From Amycolatopsis jejuensis (GTDB lineage: Bacteria; Actinomycetota; Actinomycetes; Mycobacteriales; Pseudonocardiaceae), in contig NZ_JNYZ01000011.1 of assembly GCF_000717335.1 (NCBI RefSeq), positions 310,001-374,000 of the forward strand: a stretch of 64,000 nucleotides of DNA. Direction: 5' to 3'. Within the stretch, counting starts at the first letter, position 1. Every line of letters begins with the position of its first letter. The notes beneath the pieces were generated by a model, which was given only the letters and a program-made list of their open reading frames with translations, was not told where the DNA came from and searched no databases. A program made the translations under genes and the position numbers. This document shows positions 8,697-17,163 of this stretch, piece by piece.

Positions 8697-10323
8697 CGCC
8701 GGCCTCGCCCACTCCGTAGGTCACCCGGGCCGTCTCCGCCGAAATGAGCTCGTCGGCCAGGTCCGCCAGTACCGCCGAACGCTCGCGGGCACGGGGATTC
8801 CCGCAGCCGCCGCCACCGCTGAGCCGCACCCGCAGCCGGTCCGCTGGGAACGCCTGCTCGGTCGCCGTGCACGGCGCCGCCTGCCATCCCTGTGCGGTAC
8901 CCAGCGACACTTCACCGGCGCGCCCAGGCGTACCCTCGCCGAGCCCACCGGCCGCGTGCCCGATCGTCGCCGTCCACAGCGTGTACCGCTGGTCCGGCCG
9001 AGGTGCGACCACCGTCTCGACCCCCGGCGCTCCGGTCCACTGCCCGGCGCCCGCACTGTCCATTGCGAACTCCGAACTTTCGATCGTCGCGCCGGAATGC
9101 TCGGTTTCCCATTGCTCCACCGAGGGAAGCTGCGCCCGGCCGGACAGGGCCGGCGCGCCCCAGCCGTCGACCCCGGCGACCGCGCCTGCGCCACCGACGG
9201 CCCAGCGTCCGAGATCCGTCTGCGTACTCCGGTCGTTCCCGGGTCGGCTCAGTACCAGCGGCCGCGGGACCGTCAGCGCCGGAAGCGACTCGCCGGCCGC
9301 CTCGCTCAAGGCAGCCGCAACGACGTCGACGATCTCGTTGCCGCAGTGCACGGCGCCCCAGCCGACCGGGGCGGGCGACACGGGATGGGTGATCGTGCCG
9401 GGCCGCGTGCGGACCTGCACCACCCGGGTCAGCCCGCTGTTCGCCGGTATCCCGCCGCCGAGCACCGTCAGGAACGCCGTGATCGCACAGGATTCCGTCC
9501 ACCCGGCCGGGCTGTTGACGAACGTCGGGACCTGTTCGTCGGAAGCCGTGAAATCGAGGGTGACACTGTCGTCCTCGACCGTGGCGGTGAGCCGGACAGT
9601 CGCCGGGTCCAGCACCCGGGAGGCCTCGTACGTGCCCCGCCGCCAGGACCGGATCAGCCTGCGGGCCAGGTGTTCGGCGTGCTGCTGGGCGTAAGCCAGT
9701 GCGGCGTGCAGCAGATCGAGCCCGTAACCGTCGACCAGCTCCCGTACCCGGAGCTGCCCGAGCCCGAGCGCGGCGACCGCCGCATCGAGGACCTGGCGGG
9801 TTTCCTCCGGCCGCCGCCCGTTGAGCAGCAGCGCGGCCCGGATGTCCCGGACCGGGCGGCCGAACCGCTCGATCTTCACCGGCGTCACGGGTACGCCTTC
9901 GGCCAGCAGCTCGGTGGCGCCGGGGTAGAGATTCCCGCTGACCTGGCCGCCGAGGTCCGGGATGCGGACCCGGGCGGCCAGGTGCAGCACCAGTTCGCCG
10001 TCGAGCACCAGCGGGGACACCAGGGTGAGGTCCTGCACCCGGGTACCGCCGGCGTACGGGTCGTTGGTGACGATGAGGTCGCCGTCGCCGAGGTCGAACT
10101 CGAAGTACCGCACCGCATGCGCCACGGTCTGCGCCAGCGACCCGAGCTGCTGCGGGTTGTCGGTCGCCACGATGGCGCCCTTGCCGTCCGCGATCGCCAC
10201 CGCGAACTCCCGTGCTTGGCTCACTTCGGCCGTGGGCGCAGCGTTCGCCAGTACGGCCGCGATCTCCTCGACGTAGGCGAGCAGCCGGGTACGGAGGATC
10301 TCGCGGTCGATGGCCGCCGTCAC
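8689..10323 (-). CDS. hyuB: Hydantoinase B/oxoprolinase family protein (first HyuB copy)
   Basis: 544 residues, starting from GTG 10323 that overlaps the hyuA stop as GTGA. Family features include the DREILRTRL start, LIVTNDPYAGGTRVQDLTLV and the C-terminal glycine-rich LSGGGGCGNP. It is the expected partner of the HyuA encoded just upstream; together these enzymes use ATP to phosphorylate and open a lactam, imide or hydantoin, or to carboxylate a ketone. The open frame continues upstream antisense to nothing real and overlaps hyuA out of frame, so the GTG start is preferred. Confidence 0.88.
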   Translation of the reverse strand: MTAAIDREILRTRLLAYVEEIAAVLANAAPTAEVSQAREFAVAIADGKGAIVATDNPQQLGSLAQTVAHAVRYFEFDLGDGDLIVTNDPYAGGTRVQDLTLVSPLVLDGELVLHLAARVRIPDLGGQVSGNLYPGATELLAEGVPVTPVKIERFGRPVRDIRAALLLNGRRPEETRQVLDAAVAALGLGQLRVRELVDGYGLDLLHAALAYAQQHAEHLARRLIRSWRRGTYEASRVLDPATVRLTATVEDDSVTLDFTASDEQVPTFVNSPAGWTESCAITAFLTVLGGGIPANSGLTRVVQVRTRPGTITHPVSPAPVGWGAVHCGNEIVDVVAAALSEAAGESLPALTVPRPLVLSRPGNDRSTQTDLGRWAVGGAGAVAGVDGWGAPALSGRAQLPSVEQWETEHSGATIESSEFAMDSAGAGQWTGAPGVETVVAPRPDQRYTLWTATIGHAAGGLGEGTPGRAGEVSLGTAQGWQAAPCTATEQAFPADRLRVRLSGGGGCGNPRARERSAVLADLADELISAETARVTYGVGEAGDE

Positions 10324-12377
10324 TGCACGACCTCGATCACGTAGGTCTCGTACTGGTCGAGCATCGCCTCTTGCCCGTCGCAGACGACGATCGTGGTGCC
10401 GGGCTCGTGGATTGCGGCCGGTCCGGTGATGACGTTGCCGGGCTCCACGAGGGTGCCGTCGTACACTGGGGTCTCGGCGAAGCCGCCGAGCCGTTCGAAG
10501 TACATCGGCCGGGTCCCGACCCTGGCCGCCGCCGGATCGTCGCCCGCGAACGGGCGCGGCGGCGTCTCGACCGTCTGCCGGAGCCCGGTGAGCTCGAGCC
10601 GGAGCGAGACGATCTGCACCGGCTGGGCAGGCCGCTTGTGCGCGTACAGCTGGTGGTGGATTTCGTGGAACTCGCTCACCGCCCGCGACAGGTTGACCGG
10701 GGAAATCTTCCGGGTCCTGGTGTGCAGCGGCACGATCACCTCGCGGACCTGCCCCTCGTACCGCACGTCGAGATACCGCTCCAGCCGCACGGTTCCGGCG
10801 GCGGGCAGCATCTTTTCCGCCTCCTGCTGGAGCCGGGCGAAATGCGCGGTCAGCTCGTCCGCGTCGACCGCCTCGGCCGCCCGCACGTACGACTGCACCC
10901 GCGACACCTTGAAATCGGCCACCATTCCGCCGTACGCGCTGAGCACCGGAGCCTTGCGCGGTACCAGAATCGTCTTGATGCCGAGGTCGGCCGCCTGGAT
11001 CCCGGCGTGGATGGCGCCCGCCCCGCCGAAGGCCATGAGCGCGAAATCGCGCGGATCGCGGCCACGGGAAACCGAGACGTAGCGCAGGGCGTTGGACATG
11101 TCGCTGTTCGCGATGCGGAACACGCCGATTGCCGCTTCGGGCACCGAAATCCCGAGCGGAGTCGCGACGTGCTCGTCGAACGCCGCCTCCGCCGCGGCCC
11201 GGTCCAGCGCCATTGTCCCGCCCATGAACCGGTCCGGATCCATGAAGCCGAGCAGCAGGTTGGCGTCGGTGACAGTGGGCCGCGTACCGCCGCGGCCGTA
11301 ACACGCCGGGCCGGGCACGGCACCGGCGCTCTCGGGACCGACGCGCAACGCTCCGGCGTCGTCGACCCAGGCGATCGAACCGCCGCCCGCGCCGATGGTG
11401 TGGATGTCGACCAGCGGCACCGCGACCCGGTACCGGCTGATCCAGTTGTCCACGCCGACTTCGGGTTTGCCGTCGTTGATCAGGCAGACGTCGTAGCTCG
11501 TGCCGCCCATGTCCGCGGTGATGAGGTTGCGGTACCCGGATCGTTCGCCGAGCGCCACCGCCGCGACCACGCCTCCGGCGGGCCCGGACAACACCGCATC
11601 CACGCCGTGTTCGGCGGAGTACGCGACATCCATGATGCCACCATTGGACTGGACCACCACCAGCTCGCCGCCGAACCCGGCCGACCGCAGCCCGGTGTCG
11701 AGCTTGTGCAGGTACCGCTTCAGCTCCGGGCTCGTGTACGCGTTCACCACGGTCGTGCTCACCCGCTCGAACTCGCGGATCTGAGGCAGCACGTCACAGG
11801 ACAGCGTGACGAAACACTCCGGGTGCTCCTCGGCGATGATCTCCGCGATCCGCCGCTCGTGCACGTCGTTGACGAACGAGAACAGCAGGCAGACCGCGAT
11901 CGACTCGATCCCGGCGGCCTTCAGTTCCCGTACTGCCGCGCGCACTTCCTCCTCGTCAAGGGGGTCGACGACCGTGCCGGTGTAGTCGATGCGTTCGGCC
12001 ACGCCCTTGCGAAACCGCCGCCGGACAATGGGAAACGGCGCGGGAAGGCGAAGGTCGAAGAGACTTTCCTTGTAGCCGCGCCGGAGTTCCAGCACGTCCC
12101 GGAAACCTTTGGTGGTGATGAGCCCGGTCGGCACGCCCTGGTACTCCAGCATCGCGTTGGTGACGACCGTCGTGCCGAGAATGAAGTACCTGGTGTCTTC
12201 GAGCAACGCCCCGGCACTCAGCCCGAAGTGATCGGCGACCGCGTCGACGGCCTCCAGGACGGCCGCGGACTCGTCACTACGCCGGGACGGCACTTTCCCG
12301 GTGAAGACCTGGTTTTCGTCTGTGGCAACGACATCGGTGAAGGTTCCGCCGACGTCGACCGCAATGGTGTAGCTCAT
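10320..12377 (-). CDS. hyuA: Hydantoinase/oxoprolinase subunit A (ATPase subunit)
   Basis: 685 residues of the HyuA family. The N-terminus carries the actin/acetate-kinase-like phosphate-binding motif DVGGTFTDVV and a second glycine motif (ADMGGTSYDV) further on; this subunit binds ATP and phosphorylates the substrate carbonyl. The C-terminal part ends in the usual beta domain with PAAIHEPGTT. It starts at ATG 12377, overlapping the VOC gene stop by 4 bp. It is full length for the family. Substrates in the family include hydantoins, 5-oxoproline, caprolactam and aryl ketones; nothing here decides among them. Confidence 0.92.
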   Translation of the reverse strand: MSYTIAVDVGGTFTDVVATDENQVFTGKVPSRRSDESAAVLEAVDAVADHFGLSAGALLEDTRYFILGTTVVTNAMLEYQGVPTGLITTKGFRDVLELRRGYKESLFDLRLPAPFPIVRRRFRKGVAERIDYTGTVVDPLDEEEVRAAVRELKAAGIESIAVCLLFSFVNDVHERRIAEIIAEEHPECFVTLSCDVLPQIREFERVSTTVVNAYTSPELKRYLHKLDTGLRSAGFGGELVVVQSNGGIMDVAYSAEHGVDAVLSGPAGGVVAAVALGERSGYRNLITADMGGTSYDVCLINDGKPEVGVDNWISRYRVAVPLVDIHTIGAGGGSIAWVDDAGALRVGPESAGAVPGPACYGRGGTRPTVTDANLLLGFMDPDRFMGGTMALDRAAAEAAFDEHVATPLGISVPEAAIGVFRIANSDMSNALRYVSVSRGRDPRDFALMAFGGAGAIHAGIQAADLGIKTILVPRKAPVLSAYGGMVADFKVSRVQSYVRAAEAVDADELTAHFARLQQEAEKMLPAAGTVRLERYLDVRYEGQVREVIVPLHTRTRKISPVNLSRAVSEFHEIHHQLYAHKRPAQPVQIVSLRLELTGLRQTVETPPRPFAGDDPAAARVGTRPMYFERLGGFAETPVYDGTLVEPGNVITGPAAIHEPGTTIVVCDGQEAMLDQYETYVIEVVQ

Positions 12378-13081
12378 CGCTTCTGCTCCGGGACGAACTC
12401 GAACCGCCCCGCGGCGAGCGGAACGTGCACGTCGGGGTTCGGCACCGCCAACGTCAGGGTGAGCTCCGTCTTGGCCGTCCCGGTCTCCTCGAAGACGATC
12501 TCGGTGTCGCCCGCACGCAGGTGGTCACCGTGGGACGGCAGGGAAAACAGGTCCGTATGCTGCTTCCGGTACCCGCTGACGTCCGGCCCGTGCACGGTTA
12601 CCTGGCGCACCTCGGGTGCACTGTCGCTGGGGAATGGCGATGGAAACAGCCGCCGGTCCCGGAGCGCGAAAGCCACGTCCCCGATCGGCGGCCCGGAGGC
12701 GATGCTCAGGTAGTAGCCGAACCTGCCGTCGCTCCGGCGCCACGAACCGCAGCTGGCGAAGGCGTTCTCCGAGCCGGGAGTCCTTTTCCAGCGCTCCAGA
12801 TCACCGTGGACGTCGGGAGTGGTGTAGGCGACCGCGACCAGCCGCGGGGTTTCCGCGAAGATCCGCGAATGCGCGGCGCCGCCCGGGGTCACCTCGGTGG
12901 CCAGCTCGATGAAACCGCCTCCGGCGATCGGGTGCAGCCGCGACCGGATCCCCATGTTGGCCTCGACGACCTCGTCGGCCATCCGGAGCCCGGCTTCGGC
13001 GAAGCGCGCGGAAATCTCGTCCGCCTCGGGCACCGTGGCCACGACGATGACGAGGTCGACAATCCGGTCGGCGTCAGGCAT
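12374..13081 (-). CDS. VOC/glyoxalase-like domain protein
   Basis: 235 residues resembling the glyoxalase-like (PF13468-type) single-protein VOC fold: a DLVIVVATVPEAD opening, an isomerase-like motif IAGGGFIELAT near residue 60, and a second half with DTEIVFEETG. It may bind the substrate or isomerise it. No metal triad can be confirmed by eye. The ATG at 13081 overlaps the hydrolase gene by 8 bp, so it is the second gene of the operon. Its role in lactam or amide breakdown is unknown. Confidence 0.7.
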   Translation of the reverse strand: MPDADRIVDLVIVVATVPEADEISARFAEAGLRMADEVVEANMGIRSRLHPIAGGGFIELATEVTPGGAAHSRIFAETPRLVAVAYTTPDVHGDLERWKRTPGSENAFASCGSWRRSDGRFGYYLSIASGPPIGDVAFALRDRRLFPSPFPSDSAPEVRQVTVHGPDVSGYRKQHTDLFSLPSHGDHLRAGDTEIVFEETGTAKTELTLTLAVPNPDVHVPLAAGRFEFVPEQKR

Positions 13082-13967
13082 GGCAAGCAGCTTCCGTGCG
13101 GGCCAGGTAGTCCTGGACGATGGCGACGTGGGCTTCTCGCATCGGGGTCTCCTCGATGTACGGCAGATGGGTTGCGCCGGGCTGGGTGCAGTGCTCCGAA
13201 TTCGGGATCCGGCTCGCGATGTCGGCGAGATGCGACGGCACGGATTCGTCGAACTCGCCGCCGAGCACGAGGGTCGGTACCCGGATCTGGTGCAGTTCTT
13301 CGAAAATGTCCCAGTCCTTGAGGGTGCCGGACACGTGGTGGTCGCCATGCCCGGCCATCGTCGTGAAGGTCAGCAGGCTGCCCCTGGCGATGCCCTCGGT
13401 CCAGCTCGCGGGCGGTTGCGGGTTGCGCAGGACGTGCGCTTGCATGAACTCCCCGAGCGCGGCCTGGTAGTCCGGGTCGGCCGTCTCCCCCGCCAGCTCC
13501 CGGCCATAGACCCGGTCGAGCACGTTGCCCGGCAGCTTCGCCATCAGCTCGCGCACCTCGGCGCAGAAACGCGGGATGCTCGCCATTCCGCTGGCACAGA
13601 CGAGACTCGTCCAGTCCGGCGCGCGCTCGGCGGCGTACTGCAGGCCGAGCATGGCGCCCCAGGAATGGCCGTAGACGTGCGGCCGCTGCAGGTCGAGGCC
13701 CGCGATGACGGTGCCGAGCTCGTCGAGAAACCGGTCCACGGTGAGCAAAGCCGGGTCCTCGATCGGGTCCGAGCGGCCGACGCCGAGCTGGTCGTACCAG
13801 ATCACCTCCCGCTCGGCGGCCAGCGGTTCGAAGGCCTCGAAGAGAATGTCGCCCGGGAACCCCGGCCCGCCGTGGACCAGGACGAGCGGCACGCCGCCCC
13901 GGCCCATCCGGCGGTACCAGACTTCTCCGCCCGGCACCGCGATCCTGCCTTCGACCACGTCTGTCAT
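13074..13967 (-). CDS. Alpha/beta hydrolase of the proline iminopeptidase (S33) family
   Basis: 297 residues with the S33 signature: the oxyanion motif HGGPG (32-36), DQLGVGRSD, the nucleophile elbow GHSWG with Ser102, an acid in GGEFDESVP and the catalytic His in GATHLP. Such enzymes cleave N-terminal proline or hydrolyse small amides and esters. The ATG at 13967 has CGGAGG upstream. It is the first gene of an eight-gene minus-strand operon and lies 60 bp from a MarR palindrome, so it is likely induced when the MarR protein releases DNA. Confidence 0.88.
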   Translation of the reverse strand: MTDVVEGRIAVPGGEVWYRRMGRGGVPLVLVHGGPGFPGDILFEAFEPLAAEREVIWYDQLGVGRSDPIEDPALLTVDRFLDELGTVIAGLDLQRPHVYGHSWGAMLGLQYAAERAPDWTSLVCASGMASIPRFCAEVRELMAKLPGNVLDRVYGRELAGETADPDYQAALGEFMQAHVLRNPQPPASWTEGIARGSLLTFTTMAGHGDHHVSGTLKDWDIFEELHQIRVPTLVLGGEFDESVPSHLADIASRIPNSEHCTQPGATHLPYIEETPMREAHVAIVQDYLARTEAACHA

Positions 13968-14028
13968 CCGGCTGCCTCCGCTCTGAGAACCGACTGGGGG
14001 ATTGCTCGGCGACCGTGCGCCTGGCTTG

Positions 14029-14048
14029 ATAGTACGTGCACGTAGTAT
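14029..14048. promoter_or_regulatory. MarR operator overlapping divergent promoters
   Basis: A 20-bp near-perfect palindrome built on TACGTGCACGTA with ATA/TAT flanks; only one symmetric pair is mismatched. On the minus strand it lies between TTGCCA and TACTAT promoter-like boxes (16-bp spacing) for the hydrolase operon. On the plus strand a TTGATA box (14026-14031) and TATTAT (14046-14051) flank it. Binding would block both directions. Confidence 0.7.
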
Positions 14049-14102
14049 TATGGCAAGAGGAAATCCCGAACTCGTTACGTCCACGCAGGAACATGGAGTG
14101 CG

Positions 14103-14585
14103 ATGCCTGAAAAGCGACCCGGCGACCCGGCCCTCGAGAAGTTCGACCTGACCCGGGACGCCCTGCCCTACCTGCTGCGGCGGGCGTACGCCCGAGCCGA
14201 GTCGTTCTTCATGGAGATCATGTCGGTGGACGACCTGACGCCCCGGCAGATCACCCTGCTCGCCGCGAGCCGTCAATGCCCCGGCGGCACCCTCAGCGAC
14301 CTGGCCGAGATCGGCGCGGTGGATCTCAACACGACTTCACAGGTCGTCAAACGGCTCATCGAAAAGGGCCTGCTGCACCGCCGCCGGTCCGACCACGACC
14401 GGCGGGCGTACCTGATCGAGCTGACCCCCGAGGGAGACGCCATCATGCAGCGGATCCTGCCCGGCAACGAGCGGCTGACCGACAAGATCCTGGCTCCGCT
14501 GCCGCCCGGTGACCGGGCGGCCTTCCTGCGCAACCTCCGCCTCATGGCCGGGCTCGAACCGGACCAGCACCCCGTCGACGACTGA
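14103..14585 (+). CDS. MarR family transcriptional regulator
   Basis: 160 residues with the winged helix-turn-helix of the MarR family (about residues 40-105): LTPRQITLLAAS, then a recognition helix region LNTTSQVVKRLIEKGLL and the wing RRRSDHDRRAYLIELTPEG. It is divergent from the HyuAB operon and upstream of an SDR gene at 11-bp spacing, so it probably controls both and itself through the palindrome at 14029-14048. The effector is likely a substrate or intermediate of the amide pathway. Confidence 0.9.
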   Translation: MPEKRPGDPALEKFDLTRDALPYLLRRAYARAESFFMEIMSVDDLTPRQITLLAASRQCPGGTLSDLAEIGAVDLNTTSQVVKRLIEKGLLHRRRSDHDRRAYLIELTPEGDAIMQRILPGNERLTDKILAPLPPGDRAAFLRNLRLMAGLEPDQHPVDD

Positions 14586-14595
14586 GAGGAACCCG

Positions 14596-15336
14596 ATGAC
14601 CGAACACGTTGCCGTGGTGACCGGAGCAGGCCGCGGGCTCGGCGAGGCCATCGCCCGGCGCCTGCACGCCCAGGGATGCCGGGTCGCGCTCGCCGACGTC
14701 GATCCGAGCTCGGCCGCGGCGGTGGCGGCGCAGCTCGACCCCGGCGGACGGACCGCCGTCGCCGTCACCACCGACGTACGGGCGCCGGATCAGATCGAGT
14801 CCTGCGTCGCCACCGTCACCGAACGCTGGTCCGCGCCGGACATCCTGGTCAACAACGCCGCCCGCACCGCCCCGGCCTCCCTGTGGGACATCGGGATCGA
14901 CGAATGGGACGACGTGCTGACCACGAACCTGCGCTCGGTGTTCCTCTTCAGCCGAGCGTGCGCGGCGACCATGCGGCAACGCGGCTGGGGCCGGATCGTC
15001 AACCTCGCTTCCATTGCCGGCCAAGCGCCACTCGCCGCAACCGGCGCCCATTACGCGGCGTCGAAAGCCGGGATTGTCGCGCTGACCAAGGTTTTCGCGC
15101 AGGAACTCGCCGAGAGCGGCGTCACGGTGAATGCCGTCGCACCCGGCGCAATCCGGACGCCGGTGATGGACGGCATGCCTGCCGACCAGCTCGCCGCGGC
15201 CGAGGCAACGATCCCCCTCGGCCGCTTCGGATCAGCGGAGGAAGTGGCGGCCCTGGTCGCGCACCTGTGTTCCGCCGACGCGGGGTACCTCACCGGCGCC
15301 ACCATCGATGTCAACGGCGGCATTTTGATGCGGTGA
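14596..15336 (+). CDS. SDR family NAD(P)-dependent oxidoreductase
   Basis: A 246-residue classical short-chain dehydrogenase: TGAGRGLGEA cofactor loop, NNAA motif, catalytic Ser in NLASIAG, YAASK (Tyr/Lys pair) and C-terminal GATIDVNGG. The ATG at 14596 follows GAGAGGA. It is co-transcribed with marR (11 bp between). It may oxidise an alcohol or ketone intermediate made by the divergent HyuAB operon; the substrate is not predictable. Its stop lies 6 bp from the convergent FAD monooxygenase stop. Confidence 0.88.
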   Translation: MTEHVAVVTGAGRGLGEAIARRLHAQGCRVALADVDPSSAAAVAAQLDPGGRTAVAVTTDVRAPDQIESCVATVTERWSAPDILVNNAARTAPASLWDIGIDEWDDVLTTNLRSVFLFSRACAATMRQRGWGRIVNLASIAGQAPLAATGAHYAASKAGIVALTKVFAQELAESGVTVNAVAPGAIRTPVMDGMPADQLAAAEATIPLGRFGSAEEVAALVAHLCSADAGYLTGATIDVNGGILMR

Positions 15337-15342
15337 CTTCGC

Positions 15343-16500
15343 TCAACGATTCGGCGCGGGTACCAGTTCCGCCGGCGTGACCTCGTCCGGCAGGTCCCAG
15401 CCGATCTCGAACGTGGCGAGCCGCATGGACGCCTCGAGTCCGGCGGCGGACCGGGCGATCATCTCGTCGACGCGGTGGTGGCGGTCGGCGTGGAGGTAGT
15501 AGAAGGCGTCCAGGTAATGGTGTTCACGCAGCATTTTCGCCACGTAGATCGCGTCTTCCAGAGCGAAAGCGGTACCCGCGCCGATGATCGGATCGACCGG
15601 ATGTGCTGCGTCGCCGATCAACGCCACCCGTCCGGCGGACCACGCGGGCAGGGCGGGCAAGGTGAACACCTGAGTGGGCGCGACCCGGAGGGTCGCCGCG
15701 ACGATGTCCGCGGCCACCGGCGAATGCTTGCGGAGACCGTCCTCGAGTTCCCGCATCAGCATTTCGCGGTCGACCAGCTCGAAACTCTTGGTCGGAATCT
15801 TCCGCTCGGTCCCGCCGAAGAGCATCCACGTGACCTTGCGCGGTAGCTGCGGATCGTCGCGATAGGCCAGGAACCCCAGCTCCGCATCGAACATCACCAA
15901 GCCCGCGCCCTCTTCCAGCGCGGTCCGCGAGGCCGGGTCGAGGTCGTCGATGCCGGAATGGCCGTAAACGCACCAGGCGCGGGCATGCTGCAGCCGGACC
16001 GAAGGGAAAATGCAGCCGCGCGTGACCGAACTGCGGCCGTCCGCGCCGATCAGCAGGTCGCTCTCCGCCCGGGTGCCGTCGGCGAACGAGGCCACCACCG
16101 ATTCCGGATGCTGCTGCAGTGAGTGCAGGCGTTTGCCGTGGCACACCTCGATGGCCCGGTGCCGGACCTCGGCCCGGAGGATGCCGAGCAGGTCCTCGCG
16201 GCTGATCGAGCGGTTGCCCGTGCCGTAGTCCGCCCAGTCGTTCTCGGTGTAGCCGGGGCAGCCGGGGGTGAAAAACCGTTTCGGCATGGGGAAACTGTGC
16301 TTCCGCACCGCGTCCAGCACGCCGATGTCCCCCAGTACGCGCAGGCCGGACTCCCGGATCACGAAGCTGATTCCGGTGTCGGTGTTGTCGCATCGCCCTT
16401 CGTAGACGGTTGCGCGCACCCCGGCCATGTCCAGTGACACGGCTGCGGCGAGTCCGGCCACCCCGGCTCCGATGATCACCACGTGGTCGGTCTTGCTCAT
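15343..16500 (-). CDS. FAD-dependent aromatic-hydroxylase-type monooxygenase
   Basis: 385 residues with the p-hydroxybenzoate hydroxylase fold: GAGVAGLAAA near the N-terminus for FAD, the DG motif LLIGADGRSS and the GD motif ALIGDAAHPVDP. These are class A single-component NAD(P)H-dependent monooxygenases. The ATG at 16500 follows GGGAGG. It is divergent from a TetR regulator and drug-type MFS pump across two operator copies, a layout typical of a detoxifying enzyme such as TetX-like antibiotic-inactivating monooxygenases or an aromatic hydroxylase. Confidence 0.85.
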   Translation of the reverse strand: MSKTDHVVIIGAGVAGLAAAVSLDMAGVRATVYEGRCDNTDTGISFVIRESGLRVLGDIGVLDAVRKHSFPMPKRFFTPGCPGYTENDWADYGTGNRSISREDLLGILRAEVRHRAIEVCHGKRLHSLQQHPESVVASFADGTRAESDLLIGADGRSSVTRGCIFPSVRLQHARAWCVYGHSGIDDLDPASRTALEEGAGLVMFDAELGFLAYRDDPQLPRKVTWMLFGGTERKIPTKSFELVDREMLMRELEDGLRKHSPVAADIVAATLRVAPTQVFTLPALPAWSAGRVALIGDAAHPVDPIIGAGTAFALEDAIYVAKMLREHHYLDAFYYLHADRHHRVDEMIARSAAGLEASMRLATFEIGWDLPDEVTPAELVPAPNR

Positions 16501-16522
16501 GAGTCCTCCCGATCGATCCCGG

Positions 16523-16560
16523 TGAGACAAATCTGTCTCATATGAGATACTATCGTCTCA
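16523..16560. promoter_or_regulatory. Two TetR operators between monooxygenase and tetR-MFS
   Basis: Two 18-bp inverted repeats 20 bp apart: TGAGACA-AATC-TGTCTCA (16523-16540) and TGAGA-TACTATCG-TCTCA (16543-16560). They lie in the only gap between the divergent monooxygenase and TetR genes and share the TGAGA/TCTCA arms, as expected for a two-dimer repressor site covering both promoters. Confidence 0.78.
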
Positions 16561-16605
16561 AGCGAAGAAAGGGGGACGGCGCCTCACCACCGCGCCCGAC
16601 CGAAG

Positions 16606-17163
16606 ATGACCAGTGAACGGCAAGACATGTTGCTCGCCGCGGCCGATTTCCTGAGCCGCCGGCCGAACGCGACCCAGGACGAGATCGCCAAGGCGGTCGG
16701 CGTGAGCCGGGCGACCCTGCACCGGCATTTCGCCGGACGCGAGGAGTTGCTGCACGGCCTGCTGAGTGCCGCCGCCGACACCATGCACGAGGCTCTGCGC
16801 AACGCGGACCTGGAGCGGGGCGACTGCACATCCGCGGCGGAACGCCTTGTCGCCGCCTCGATGGAAAGCGCGCCGTACCTGGCGTTGATGTACACGCTGA
16901 GCCAGGACGAGATCCCGGCGTCGACCTATCCGATCTGGGAGGAGATCGACGCAGCGGTCACCGGGCTTTTCGAACGCGGGCAGAGTTCCGGCGAATTCAC
17001 CACGCGGATGTCGCCGATCTGGATGTCCGAGGCGCTCTTCAGCCTGGTCGCGGGCGCGGTCTGGGCCGTGCGCAGCGGCCGGTGCGCCCAGCGCGACTTC
17101 CCGCAGATGATCACCCGGATGCTGCTTTCCGGCATCGGAACCGGAGGAACTGCCTCGCCATGA
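16606..17163 (+). CDS. TetR/AcrR family transcriptional regulator
   Basis: A 185-residue repressor. The helix-turn-helix spans about residues 8-50 (ATQDEIAKAVGVSRATLHRHF); the remainder is a helical ligand domain. Its stop overlaps the ATG of the MFS pump (ATGA), so pump and repressor are coupled. It likely represses its own operon and the divergent FAD monooxygenase through the TGAGAC-type operators, and is relieved by a toxic small molecule handled by both. The ligand is not known. Confidence 0.9.
   Translation: MTSERQDMLLAAADFLSRRPNATQDEIAKAVGVSRATLHRHFAGREELLHGLLSAAADTMHEALRNADLERGDCTSAAERLVAASMESAPYLALMYTLSQDEIPASTYPIWEEIDAAVTGLFERGQSSGEFTTRMSPIWMSEALFSLVAGAVWAVRSGRCAQRDFPQMITRMLLSGIGTGGTASP

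Noticed and set aside
8689..11304. Single 871-codon frame including the first HyuB
   Set aside because: The first half is out of frame inside hyuA and has no HyuB-like content. The family start and GTGA overlap place the true start at 10323.
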